Assembly (NCBI GenBank): GCA_025618425.1
Contig: CM046844.1
Span: forward strand, 867,253-931,252
DNA from: Heliocidaris tuberculata
Lineage: Eukaryota > Echinodermata > Echinoidea > Camarodonta > Echinometridae
DNA: 64,000 bases
Direction of reading: 5' to 3'
The notes under the pieces were generated by a model. It had not been told where the DNA came from, made no database searches, and saw only the letters and a program-made list of their open reading frames with translations. Positions 34,501-47,157 of this stretch are shown in pieces. Position 1 is the first letter of the stretch. Every line of letters begins with the position of its first letter. Both the position numbers and the translations under genes were made by a program.

Positions 34501-37335
34501 TTAAAGACCCATATTCGTAAGCCAAATGAAGAATGCAATTGAAAACTTGAGACATTGTACATTATCCGTAGAAGATGTTTTATCATTGCTTGCATGCATT
34601 ATATTTGAATGATTAAACATGATTGAGCCCTGGTTTCCGATGTCAGAAACGTCTTCCAAATGCTGATGTTCATTTGAAGTATTCAGACATATCTCGGAAT
34701 CTTTGAGACTTACGAGACTTCTGTTCCTGAAATTCAGTGGTGTCTTACAGTTGTATACCTGAACACCCGATAGCATGAGCCATATTTTAAGCGATGTTGA
34801 TTCGCAGTCGCAGTGCCACGGGTTTGGATCAAGATAAACAGTCCGAGAGAGCAACGGCAGGCAATCTGGTAGAACGGATAAGAGATGGTTGTTACCCAGT
34901 CGAAGGATGAAATGACCCAGGCTGATGAACGCTGACTTACTGATGTGTTTAATCTGGTTGTTTTCCAGATTGAGCTCTCTGATAAAGATACAACAAGCAA
35001 AGCTCTGGGCAGAGATGCTTTTAAGAAGATTTCTACTCAAATCGATGTGCAGGATCCTCGGAATACCTAGAAAATCCTTGTGGGATAGAACCGAAATATT
35101 GTTCTTACTTAATATCAGACTTTCAAGGAGAGGTGCGTTCACATTAGGAATAGTGACTATACCATTACCAGAGAGGGTTAACATAATTTCTAGGGCACGA
35201 AGATCGAAACTGATCAAGGGTTCTGGGTTTTGTCGAAACATTGGGATGTTGCTGAGCGAAAGATTCTTGAACGTTGTTCTCTCCGACGTAGACCAACCAG
35301 ATGAATTTCTTAGATTCGTGTTTGACATTCGAAGAACCGACAGACTTGTGAAATATTCGATGGGAAGAAGGTGGATTGGATTACCTTCGAGAGAGAGAAT
35401 AGTGATCTTGCACGGACGAAACGCATCAGGGGCAATATGCCGTATCAAATTCCAATCCAGATTAACTTCAAACAACCTACATGAAATGTCACATGGATGT
35501 TTACTCCCATTTTTGCACACAGGGGATTCCGCCAAAGACAAGAGGCGGTTGTATGAACAATGGAATCTGAGAGTATTCTCTGAAAGACGTATATTTGTCA
35601 AGCTTTTATTGGAAAGTCTCGTCTCAGAATTTAACGGTTTCTGATCCCAATATCTGAAACTAAAATTAGAGATCATATTACCATCAACATATACATACGC
35701 TGGATTTCCGATTTCATTCAACGTCGTTAGAAGATTATTTTGCAAGTTTATGTGATGGATGTCGACTGGAATCGAAACATTGGTGATAGAATTTTTGGCG
35801 ACATTTAAATACAAGAGGTAAGTTAAATTTCTTAAATCGTCTGGAGAAATATATTCGAGGGAATTTTCACTAAGATCCAGATGAGAAATTGGCAAATAAG
35901 ATAAGGCAGGAAATTTTGCAAGATAGTTGCCTCGCATGCTTAAATATTTCAATTTAAAAGAACCATTAAATGCTCCTTTCTCAACCATCCGTATGCAGTT
36001 GTAAGATACATCTAAGAATGAGAGGGCATTCAGTTGTGTGAAATTTCCAAGAATGGAAAGTCGATTGTTAGACATTTCTAAGGTTCGTAGTCTATGGTGT
36101 TGGTCCGAAGGTCCCCACTCCATCTCAGTGATATCATTTTGAGAAAGTTTCAGAATCTCCAAAAGAGGGAATTTTCTAAGAAACAACATATCAGTTATGT
36201 AGTTCCGATCAAGATGCAGTTGGGTAATCTTGTTTGCGGGATCATAACTATCATTTCGCATCATACCGTGGAGTATGGGATTGTTTTGGGTTAAGTGGAA
36301 CTGCCTAATTTTGTTTTTGATCAGAACCAATTTCTGAAGATTAGGCATTATACGCAGGTCAAATATAAAGGAATCACTTAGTTGAGTACCCGTTGAGTAG
36401 AGTGGATCAGCTATGACTTCCTTTTTGAGTGGGTTCTCTGCCAAAGATAGTGTGTGTATATCGTTTCTTCTATTATGAAATACATCGTTTATGGATTGAA
36501 AGTGATTCCCGTCGAGAAACAAATGGGTGATGTGTTCAACCAAAGATTCAGGGATAAAAGAAAGATTGGCATACCTCATGTCTAAGTAGTACATACTCTT
36601 AGGAGCGCTGGACGAAAAGATAATGTGAATAGGATTTCCTGTTAGGATAAGCTCTTCGAGAGAAGTCAGATTACCAAGGTCTGGTAGGGAACGAATTTGA
36701 TTTTCACTCAAAACAGCTTCGCGCAATTCATCTGCGTGATTCTTTAGATGAAGATCGAAGACGGTCAAGCCGGTAGATATGGCTCGAAGATAACGCAGTG
36801 GTGGTGAAAATGAAGACAATCTCGGAACGAAGTTATAAGAAAGATGCAGATTCATGGCATGACCTAGGGAAACATCATGGAAATCTCCTGGTTTAAGTCT
36901 TTGTAAGAAATTCGATTCGAGATTGAGGTAGAAAAGAACTGGGAGACTATGAATGGCGGAAATATCAACGAGATGATTATTTTTTAGATTGAGTTCCAGA
37001 AGACGATCAAGACCGAGAAAAGCTAGCGGTTTCAAGGTCGATATGGCATTGCTGTTCAGATGTAAAACTTGGAGGTAAATCATACTTGAGAAAGTTTCAT
37101 CTTCGATGACTGTGATGTGGTTATAAGCTAAGATAAACTCATAAACACGTGAAGGAATATTGTCCGTTGGCACACTAGCGATAAGTCTGCCGTAACAGTC
37201 AACATGGAAATTAGTGCAGGAACAATCTACAGGACATGAGCTTCCAACAGGATGGTGACCTGGATGAGAAAGCATCATCCAAAACGCGAATAAAATACGA
37301 AATCCTGTGCATCTGAAGAGAAGGCAGGAATCCAT
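34501..37335 (-). CDS. Single-exon extracellular leucine-rich repeat protein (Toll-like ectodomain, no TIR)
   Basis: Uninterrupted frame of 944 codons. Residues 1-32 look like a signal peptide (hydrophobic RILFAFWMML). LRRNT follows with Cys 34, 38, 40 and 47 (CPVDCSC...C). Many LRRs of the L..L.L..N.(I/L) type fill about residues 58-830 and are split near residues 600-640 by a Cys-rich segment (CKNGSKHPCDISC). LRRCT is at about 836-883 (DPNPWHCDCES, Cys 842, 844, 863 and 883). The last about 60 residues are polar and then end in a hydrophobic run CLKFSIAFFIWLTNMGL. There is no cytoplasmic TIR domain, so it is not a complete Toll-like receptor. The C-terminus fits a GPI-anchor signal, as in chaoptin-type proteins, or a secreted form. 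Start context aaagATGG is favourable. A role in recognition or adhesion at the cell surface is inference. Confidence 0.93.
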   Translation of the reverse strand: MDSCLLFRCTGFRILFAFWMMLSHPGHHPVGSSCPVDCSCTNFHVDCYGRLIASVPTDNIPSRVYEFILAYNHITVIEDETFSSMIYLQVLHLNSNAISTLKPLAFLGLDRLLELNLKNNHLVDISAIHSLPVLFYLNLESNFLQRLKPGDFHDVSLGHAMNLHLSYNFVPRLSSFSPPLRYLRAISTGLTVFDLHLKNHADELREAVLSENQIRSLPDLGNLTSLEELILTGNPIHIIFSSSAPKSMYYLDMRYANLSFIPESLVEHITHLFLDGNHFQSINDVFHNRRNDIHTLSLAENPLKKEVIADPLYSTGTQLSDSFIFDLRIMPNLQKLVLIKNKIRQFHLTQNNPILHGMMRNDSYDPANKITQLHLDRNYITDMLFLRKFPLLEILKLSQNDITEMEWGPSDQHHRLRTLEMSNNRLSILGNFTQLNALSFLDVSYNCIRMVEKGAFNGSFKLKYLSMRGNYLAKFPALSYLPISHLDLSENSLEYISPDDLRNLTYLLYLNVAKNSITNVSIPVDIHHINLQNNLLTTLNEIGNPAYVYVDGNMISNFSFRYWDQKPLNSETRLSNKSLTNIRLSENTLRFHCSYNRLLSLAESPVCKNGSKHPCDISCRLFEVNLDWNLIRHIAPDAFRPCKITILSLEGNPIHLLPIEYFTSLSVLRMSNTNLRNSSGWSTSERTTFKNLSLSNIPMFRQNPEPLISFDLRALEIMLTLSGNGIVTIPNVNAPLLESLILSKNNISVLSHKDFLGIPRILHIDLSRNLLKSISAQSFACCIFIRELNLENNQIKHISKSAFISLGHFILRLGNNHLLSVLPDCLPLLSRTVYLDPNPWHCDCESTSLKIWLMLSGVQVYNCKTPLNFRNRSLVSLKDSEICLNTSNEHQHLEDVSDIGNQGSIMFNHSNIMHASNDKTSSTDNVQCLKFSIAFFIWLTNMGL

Positions 37336-37560
37336 CTTTCTTTGTTTGGTTTTTATGAAGAAAGCAATAAAATGAGTTGAGGAGAAAATGATAGCCTACT
37401 CCCTTCTTTGTTAGGCTACGGATGAATCGAGTTTCTAATCATACAAGAACAGGTGGCAAGGTTTCTGTTTGCCAACATCAAGTTTCCTGATGATATACAC
37501 GTCTGGCAGATATACATCGGAGGTGGATCCTGCCGAGAAAGCTCTCACGACCGTATTGTA
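37336..37560 (-). promoter_or_regulatory. Probable 5' UTR of the LRR gene with possible upstream intron acceptor
   Basis: On the minus strand a run of T followed by gcag ends just above 37560, which would be an acceptor for an untranslated exon reaching the ATG at 37335. No upstream open frame joins in. This arrangement (non-coding 5' exon plus single coding exon) is common for such genes but is not proven here. Confidence 0.3.
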
Positions 37561-38313
37561 CTGCAAAAAAAATCTTATATATATCATGTATATAGCTTCA
37601 CAGGACATGTAAAGGCGTAATTAAGCAAATCCAGAGCGTGTCATGGGAATTCGCAACCCCACTCTCTAATATTTTGTCAGAGATTTTTCGTGTAAACTCA
37701 AAAGATCTGATGTCATTTTAGTTTTTGTTTCGTTTATTGCTTGTTAGCATTTTTAGGGGAATTGGACACCCCCCCCCCCCTGTCTCCTTTACAAAAACCC
37801 TGGATGCGCCTCTGTATGTCAGTGCACGCTAATTGATTATAACCACTATCGGTAATTGAAATACATATATACATATATATTGAAATACGGTATATTCATT
37901 CCAATTAAAATGCTAATCTGGTAATGGCAAGTCTTAAAATTAGATTGAAAATTTCTTAAACAATAATGCAGTCGTCTACTGATCCCACTTAAAATCCCTG
38001 TAAAGAAATAGAAATGGATTCTTGGAAATTGGACTTTTAGGTTTTGAAATGGTCAATAAGCAATTTTTACAGCCCCATTAAAAAGGTAATTATCCCATAT
38101 TGAATTCAGATACTTGCATTACAATAATGCGAAGTCCATTTAGTTTGTAAAACAAGAATAAAACTAAAACTGTACACCTTTTCTGAAAGAAAGAGGGAAA
38201 TGATAAACGAAATCTATGTCATATACCACACATTTTCCTTTATTTTGTTTTGTTTTGTTTTGTTTTTTTGTTTGTTTGGTTTGTGTGTTTTGTTGTTTTT
38301 TGTTGTTTGTTGT

Positions 38314-38388
<75 letters not shown>

Positions 38389-41095
38389 TTTTTTGGGGGG
38401 GGGGGTGGGGGGGGGGGGTTGGTATTAGCAAAACCAGTTATGTGATATTAATACTATTATACTGAGCGCCATCATGTTGTTTAAGCACCATCTCGTGTTA
38501 GATATCATCACGGACGGAACAATTCCATGAATGAGCAAAGTAAGAGCCGTCCGTTTGGCATAGAAAAAATACTACACAAGATAATGTTTTCTGAGCAGAT
38601 TCAGCACTGCACATGCACACACACATATACACAAACACACACCCAAACATACGCACACCCACACTTCCCCCCCCCCCCCCCACACACACAAGCCGAAACA
38701 ATGAATAATACACTAGATATGTGCTTATGTTTTTAAGATAAATTTGTTAATGGTGCTGATGAAAATCACATGACAATATAAAAAGAGAACAACAATGGCT
38801 CAGATGAACGGTATATCAAACGAATATTTCCAGCATTATCCATGATTCGTTGCTAAATTCTGATTTTTGTTACTACAAGTGTTAGATTCCCAGCCTTTTG
38901 AAACTAGGAATATGAATTTACTAATCTGTCTCACTGGTATTATTGATATATTAAACTGGGGAAATTTCTCTAGTATAATGGAAAGCATGACATTCTGGAG
39001 ATTGTATTTTCGTGCTCTTAATATTACAGTGTGATAAAATAAAGTAAAAGCTCACTAATATACTTGAATAAGATACATTAAGTGGCTTCCACTGAAATAT
39101 ATAGTCATTACTCTTATGATACAGATGTTCACAAAATATGAATACAGCCCAAAATGCATCAATAATTGTTTAAAAAATCGGCCTTATGAAATGTCAAATG
39201 TTTAATTCTAATAACAATAATCAAGACCCTCAATCCTCACATAGTTTATCAGCTATACCCGTTCAGACTCCCTAAACAAAATGAAAATCTTACTGTCGGC
39301 ATTCGCAGGCATATCTTACGCTAGTTAAAATACTCTTAAAACATGTCACAGGCAACTTATTATACACCTAAAACAGTTGCACGAAACATTAAAACACCAT
39401 TCATATTTAATGGAACCAAGGAGTTATCACAGGTTCCGTGATAACTCCTTGATGGAACCTAATTGCAGATATGCCATCGGGAAGACCAGAGCATTTTTCT
39501 CGTCAAGCTGTCTTCTTGAAGACGAGAATATGAGGCAACGAGATCCCAACTCTTCACACTGTTCACTAATGTATTAATGCTCCCTTCTCATCAGAGAATA
39601 TTGACCTTATTGACCTTACGGGATGTCGTGTTCTTATCTCTTCGTCTCTTTGGATATCTTACTCGAGTTGCTCGCGCTATACTTCCACGATCTTAAACAC
39701 AGAATGATACCAGCTGTGAAGCTCCTGTACTATAATGTTAAGCAGATAAATTGGATAAATAGAAAAAGAGACTAAAAAGGTAGAGGGGGAAGGAAACGAG
39801 AAGAGAACCCTCTTACACCCTATCCCCTAATAAATTGTTTCATTATTTGTCATTATTTTGTTCAGACCGCCCCGCCCCCTGTAATGCCGTTTCCCCTTCA
39901 ATATTTGAGCACAAGCTACACCATAAGCTCGATGTTATTTTCCCAATTAACCTTTCGAGGAAGGTTTTTAAAAAATGTTACGTGTACGCACACTTTTTTA
40001 GATGAACACAACACCATGAACACGGACAACATTATGTTTCACGAACACCTCACGTCCGTAGCACGCTGAATCACGATGTGCCTATTTTTTTTTTTTCAGA
40101 CTGCTGAGAGCAACTTGAAACAACCAGTAACAAGCACAACTTGTTCAGGAAGTGTCAGTGCTCAATACCGTATTGCATTAGATTCATATCTCTTTATAAT
40201 TCGGTCGAGATCATGCAAGTTGGTGAAGGTCTTATAGACTTCCATAGAAGCGTAAGCCTGTAAGTGCATGTTAGCTTACTCCAACACTGTTGACGATCAA
40301 TACAGTGGGTGCCGTGAGTATAACATACAAAACCTAGCTCTCACAAGCTTTATTTTAAAAAAAAACAAAGCGTAGGATTGACAGGTATCTTTGCTTTTAG
40401 CTATATGGATGCGTTTTGCTCAGCCTGATAATTCCAAATAACCCACTATTTCTTAGTAATGCTACACATGCACACTCTTATATGGTCTCTCAGTCTTGTG
40501 CTTACTCGGGCTTATAAGAACGAACCTCATGTCTTGTGTTGTCGACGCGCAAGTGATAAAAAGAATGATGTATGATTTTTAAAAAGAAGCCTATTTTCTC
40601 GGCTCTCGCAAAGCGAACGTAAGGATTTGATTTAAAGAGCACAGGCTTCATTATAACCTTAAAAACCAATGACAACACAAGATAAAAATCTCGAAGTCCA
40701 GTGATACCTCGAATATGATAAACTCTCTCAGCTACACGATTAGATACACAAGAAGAAAACGTATTGCATAAAATATTGTTTGATTGCATCATTCTACTAA
40801 GCAGGTAATGTATGCTAGCCTAATAAACATTGGTTGAGGAAAGTTCTTTGCAATCGTAAATTCAAAATGTCATTCATCGTCTTCCACATTTTCATTGCCA
40901 ATTAAGTTCATTTTCAGCTTTTCATTTCTTTCGAGGCTATTCGTCTAAATTCAGAATGATGGGATTAAAAACACATCTCTGTCGATGCCCTTTTCACTGT
41001 CCTCATAATTGCCGATTGTTTGTGACGTAGTGTAGGGACGTTTCCCGGTCGATGTCGACGGCATCTGCCCAGGAGATGATTAGCATAAATTATAA
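37561..41095. other. Intergenic region with simple repeats and hairpins
   Basis: Holds poly-C and poly-G runs (37770-37781, 38395-38418, 38667-38681), an AT dinucleotide run (38320-38384), a CA-rich run (38610-38690) and two hairpins at 39417-39530. The part nearest 41095 should include the transporter's 3' UTR; an AATAAA on the minus strand lies at 40349-40354. I see no gene. Confidence 0.6.
39417..39451. repeat. Hairpin, 14-bp perfect stem
   Basis: caaggagttatcac and gtgataactccttg are perfect complements separated by 7 nt, and the whole is bounded by atggaacc on both sides. A second hairpin (ttctcgtc/gacgagaa) follows at about 39497-39529. Confidence 0.9.
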
Positions 41096-41355
41096 TCAAG
41101 TAGAAGCTTCACTGATCAGTTTGGTAATCTCGGTCGGTTCGGTATTCTGCACACTGCCTTTCTTGCCAATATCGAGGAGGTTATGTGGGAGATCGTGAGT
41201 GCAGCCAGACTCGCTACAGAGCATGATGCTACTAGTACGTCGACATCGCCCGCCGTATTGCGCCTCGGCTGGGGTACTGGGGTAGCGGTATCGTTTTGGT
41301 TTCACGTAACGTTCGTTGCTGTGCCAAATGCTGTAGCCGAAGTAGATAACTAAAC
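41096..41355 (-). CDS. Transporter exon 12: last membrane segment and cytosolic tail
   Basis: Acceptor tttctag on the minus strand; the split Gly opens [18 protein letters not shown], the last membrane helix. The tail continues to LISEAST and a TGA stop. The FGYSIWHS segment is characteristic of CAT C-termini. Confidence 0.9.
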
Positions 41356-44300
41356 CTAGAAAGGAAAATGAACGATAAAATACATGATAACCTTACTGTG
41401 CACTGCAGCATCTTTACTACAAAAAACAAGACATTATGTAAAGATGTACTAGGCAAGCTCCTTGTGTAAATGCGCGATTTCTCAGCATATTGTGTAATTC
41501 CTATTCTATTCTTGAACAGGAGTATGACTAGATCATGTTGAACATAGGGTGGAAAGGTGAAGGTGGGATGTGGGTGTTGACCCAATTTGCGATAAGCATG
41601 ATAAGTGCGCTGATAGAATTTTATTGGCAAAGAGAGTGAATGAAAAAAAAAGCTTTTGCCGACAATTACATATTTGGCGACATTCTAAGCTAAGAAAGAG
41701 GAGCGTCATTCCACTCCTACTGCCACACCCCGTGGTCTCGGATATTTAACAGCAATGGCGATTAGAGCTTCCTGAACTTACCTATGAGAACAAGAACGAG
41801 GTATCTAATCCAAGTCATTGCATCCATCTTCATAATGAGGTAGGAGTCGATAAATATACTTAGAGCTGGAAGGAGAGGCACAAGGGGTACCTGAAGAGAT
41901 AAAAGGATTCAATAATGAGGTAACTGGTAGGAGGGGTATACCTAAAACGAAAGAAAGGAGTCTATTCATATGATCATAGCCAGTAGGAGGGGTAGGACAG
42001 TACTTCAAAAGAAGGGAAGGATTCTCAATTGATATAATAATAATAGTAGGTTCTTGTATAGCGCACATGTCTGTCAGAATGGACACTCCTGGCGCTCCAC
42101 AATTATATAGTAATTGATAGTAGGAGGAATAGGAGAGGTATCTCAAACGAAATTAATGTCATAGCTATAAAGAGGGGTACAAGGAATAACCGAAATTGAA
42201 TATGGGAGTCAGTTGGTATATGCTAGTAGTAGGTACTGTTACCAGGTTATCTGAAATGAAAAGAAAGTAGATGATAAACATACCGAGCTACACGGAGGGT
42301 ACCTAATACAGGAGTGAGATGTTAAGGAATTTATTAGCTATACGTTCATACGGTACTTGTGGTTTCGAAACTTTAAGTTAACAATACTTTAAGTTTACTA
42401 ACAACGACGAGGGTTCACACGGGCCCGAAACAACGACGCTCGTTGTTCTGAGATTACAAGTCGAGCGATCGTAGTTTTACATGAACAGAGAGGTCATCGT
42501 TAACAAGGAGTTTGCTAAACTTAAAGTTTATTCTGTCCACACGGTCCATAACTGCCGCTGCTTGTGGTTTCGGCGTTAACTACAAGCTCGCTTGTGGTTC
42601 TGGAACTGTAAACTTAAAGTTTCGAAACTGCGAGTCCGTTCATATGGTCTGAAGCTACAAGAACTCAAAGTTTTGAAACTACAAGCGAAACTGAAAGTTT
42701 CGCTCCCTCCGTGTGAACCTGGCGAATGAGAGCTCGTATGAGGGTACGAGGGTTACCTGAACCAGGTGATGCACAATGGGTACCTACAAAAATAATGAAT
42801 CTTTTGTGACGGTGAATGCATCCCACTGATCAGTCGTTCACATGTTAAATATAAAATAAGATGGCGCTGCGATATCTTTAATTTCTTTTCTAGCTTACCT
42901 TGAAGGAGATTGGAACTGTACTTTGAGGTTGTTTGCTAATTATAAGCAGAAGTAACAAAATGAACGCTCCGATGGAAGACGCTGTCGCAATGGCCCAAGT
43001 CTCGCGGTCGGTGAGATTTTCCTCTGCGAAAATGATCATGGCCTCCATCCCAAAACATGTGAATACTGGAATAAGAATGAAATTGAAATCATACAAATTG
43101 ATCGCTTGAAGATCTCATATATATGATAAAACTTATTATATTACAATCAGTATATAACGTATCAAAGTTATCTATAGAGAAAGATGATTCTCAACTTCTC
43201 GAGCAGAAAAATCAGGAATATTTTTGTTTCGCCGCTGTCAGAAACCCATTATTTTTTTCAATAAGACGCTCCTCAACTGATCACCTTCCGTATCCGAATT
43301 TGCTCTCGTTTTAAGCTGTTCAAAGATATATTTGACATTACTAATGTCTAAATATGATTCGTGATCAATTCAAATTCTCATTTTGAGAATTTTTCTCTTT
43401 AAATCTGCTCACTCTTTCTTTAGCTCAACCTCATCTTATGATGTGCTGTAAATATATCCCTAAACATAATATATTTACAATCTACGATTTAAAAAAAAAA
43501 AAAAATCCGAAAAATGATAGAAATTCAGATTCTTACTGAATAAAAGGACACAGACTATGACGACTTTAAATGAGAGAGGTGTTGGCTCGTCATAAACTGG
43601 TCTGAATGCCTGGCTTAAGAACTTAGCAATAGAGGAACGCTTTGCATCGGCAAAGCCAGTCGTGTACCCGTCGATCTCGGGGAAAAGGAAGGTATGCGAA
43701 GAGGCTGGAGCTGACATATCTGGCTCGTATCTGTATAGGGCGACAATTTCAAGAAAAGAAAATAACATGAGAGGGGAGAAATGACATAAATTATGGCCTG
43801 AACGAGAATTAAGATTGAGATTATAAGATAGTATAGCAGTACAGGAAAGAAAAGAAGGACTTCAAGAAGATGAACTTTAGGAAATATAGGAAATGATTAT
43901 GAGAATGGGGTCCAATAATGATGAGGCAAGGGGAAAAGGAATGGAATAAAAGCAAACGGATACTGGATACGTACCAAATAAAAACAATGATAAAAGTAAG
44001 AAAATTAAATGTGAGGATGCTTTATAGGAAACTTATCCGTAAAACGACTCCAGAAATATCTTACATCCTGGTACGAAATGGTTGAGTAGGCTTTAAGAGG
44101 TTAACCTCTGACTCATTATTTTAAGATATGAAAAAATCTTTAAAGATATAGTACATGGTGCTAAACTTCTTCCGCGGACGGATCAGTGTTGGGTACCTCG
44201 AGATCGATCTTGATCTTGAGACCAGTCTCGAGACTGACATCAGTAACCTCGATCTTGTTCTTGATCTCGAAGGTGTTGGTCTTGATCTCGGAGCTTCTGT

Positions 44301-45790
44301 TCTCGGAATTTTCGCTCGAGATCGCTCGAGATCAACATTGTTATTACGTAAATTATCAAACGAAAATTTTTTTTAAATCGTTCACCAATCGGCGAAAACA
44401 CGACTCAGTGTTGGGTAGCTCGAGATCGATCTTGATCTCGAGACCAGTCTCGAGATCAGCATCAGTAACCTCGATCTTGATCTTAATCTCGGACATATAT
44501 GATCTTGATCTCAGATGTTCTAATCTCGATCTTGAGCTGCTGATCTTGATCTTGATCTGGATCTCGGACTGTTTGATCTTGATCTTAATCTTGATCTCGG
44601 ACCCTCTGGTCTTGGACACAACACTGGGACGGATGTACAGGAAGAAAATCTTGCTGGAAGTGTGCCCATGAAGAAAAACTGGACACAAGGATTCTGACCA
44701 ATGGCATTCACCTAAGTATAATGACACATGCAGCCACGGTGAGAAAGGGCACCATTGCACCCATGACGACAACGTTGACCAGGGATTGGAGATCAATGAC
44801 CAGGGTGATGATACCTGAATTAAATGATAGAACATTTCAATAAATACTAATTGATGAAAAGTGATCACGAATCAACTGACGTTATCGTTTTAGCATGCCC
44901 TAACACGAAATACTCATCAGGTCATTTATTTCTTGAAATTTGTAGAAGATAATTTGGAAGACATCTCGTAGATTATCAATTTTTTTAACTCATCATAAAA
45001 AGTTGATCTCCGAAGCAAAATAAAACTCCTTAAGTTTCTATATAAATCTATTCCCTTATGTCTTTCGTTCACACAATCTTATTATTATATATTATGCTGC
45101 TCGGCCTAATATTCTACGAGTAGTAATGGTACATATTGGCCAACATTATTCATTAATCTTTTAATGATCCGTATGTTTACTATTTATTAATTACTCTCTA
45201 TCTTATTACTCTCTGGTGCCTGCTTTTACCTTAGACTCCTTCATATCCTCATTTCCAATTTTGTTAGTATTTTTTTTTACAAGTTACGACAAGTAATCCA
45301 AAATGATACAGTATATACTTGTTATGTACTTATATTTATTAATAAACACTATAATTTTTATCATTATTATATCTTGTAAACAAACCGACAGTACATATTA
45401 AAAATGAAATGTGAAATGTGAATATGAAATAAAGCGAACTTGAACATTGAACATTTACCAGATGTGTCAATGCTAAAAACAAGGAATATTTTGCCCCTAA
45501 TAATTTTGGAAAAACTTTGCATCCTATAGAGCGTTAATTCCCGCCCCATCCTGAAGATGAAGTATCATCACTGTATCACTTGCATTATATGCTGGGGGAA
45601 ATACCTGCAATTATACCAGACGTGAGACAAGCATAGAATGGAGTCTGGAAGCGGGAATGAACTTCTCCAAGAAACTTAAATAGCATCCCATCCTCAGCCA
45701 TCGAATAGAGGAACCGAGGTAAGGCGAACATACAACCGTACAAGCTGTCAGAAAAATAGAAGAGAAAATATATTTTAGATGGAGATTGTC

Positions 45791-45842
<52 letters not shown>

Positions 45843-45988
45843 CATTGACTTGTTTGTCATTCACTTGATAAAGACGGTGTGAATACCGTCGAAAATTCGT
45901 GAGGAAATAAAGAAGTTGGATAAAAGCATGACATTTCTAATAGTTTGTTTTTTTGATATTCTACCAACACGTGGACTTTGTATTTAAC

Positions 45989-46072
<84 letters not shown>

Positions 46073-47109
46073 GTGTGTGTGTGTGTATATATATATATTG
46101 TGAGAAATGTTCCTCGAACGCAACGCTGGTGGTCGCTCATAGTTGTTTAAGTAGAAGGTATAGTGGAAAAGATGGAAATATATATAATATAAATATAGGA
46201 TGAGAAAGGAAGTTAAAATGAATGGGAGGGAGGCATTTTGAAACATAAAGAGGGAAGGAGAAGATTGACAGTCCCAAATATTACAACACAAATTATGAAG
46301 AGAATTTGAGAATCACAAAGAAAAGAAACGCGAATGACGAGAAATGATGAAGAGAATGTAACGTGGATGAGAAATGAGAAGAACAAAACTATAAGAAGAA
46401 CAAGTAAACAATAGACAGCAAATTGGTAATGCATAGATTTAGAAAAGACCAACGACTGCCTTCCATGAAACGTTCAAAACAGAAATTAACTAGACCAGAG
46501 TATTTGAAGAGATAGTAGAAGACGAAAAGCGCAACAAAAAAGACACAATGATAAAGAGAAAACTATGAGAATATCAATATTCTTCGAGACTTGACCATCA
46601 AGGAAAATATCGTATTATGCATTAAACTTTTTTTGTAGTATAATCAAACCAAAAATCAAACTTGCCTTGTAATAAGTCCACAAATCCCGCCCACTCCGAT
46701 GACGTAACGCGCGACGGTCCAACCCACTTTGTCGAAAGCAACGGGCAGTGGAGCCTCCTCGTCCAGTAGGAAGTAGGGACACATAAGCGTCATGACAGAT
46801 GACACACCCAGGTATGCGATGAATGTGAGGAGCAGTGAAACCATGATGCCGATTGGGAGAGTCTTCTGAGGGTTGCGCACCTCTTCACCTGATTGGTCAG
46901 AAGTTAAATCATGAGTTTAAATCATTTAACCCACGCAGAGGTATTAATATGGTGTATTATTGTAGGTTATATGCTCCAGGCCTGTGATATAACAAGGCCT
47001 GACCGTATTTGGAAATAATTTATCTTTTTTTCTTTCATTGGTTTTTGCACACCAACGAGCTTATTTCCCTGACAACCCAAAACATCTCTAGTTCACCACG
47101 TATTCCATT

Positions 47110-47157
<48 letters not shown>

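Noticed and set aside
34925..35644. 239-codon plus-strand open frame
   Set aside because: Antisense to the LRR gene, which has clear domain motifs; this frame has none.
40502..40792. 96-codon minus-strand open frame downstream of the transporter
   Set aside because: No recognisable motif or splice link; more likely non-coding or 3' UTR sequence.
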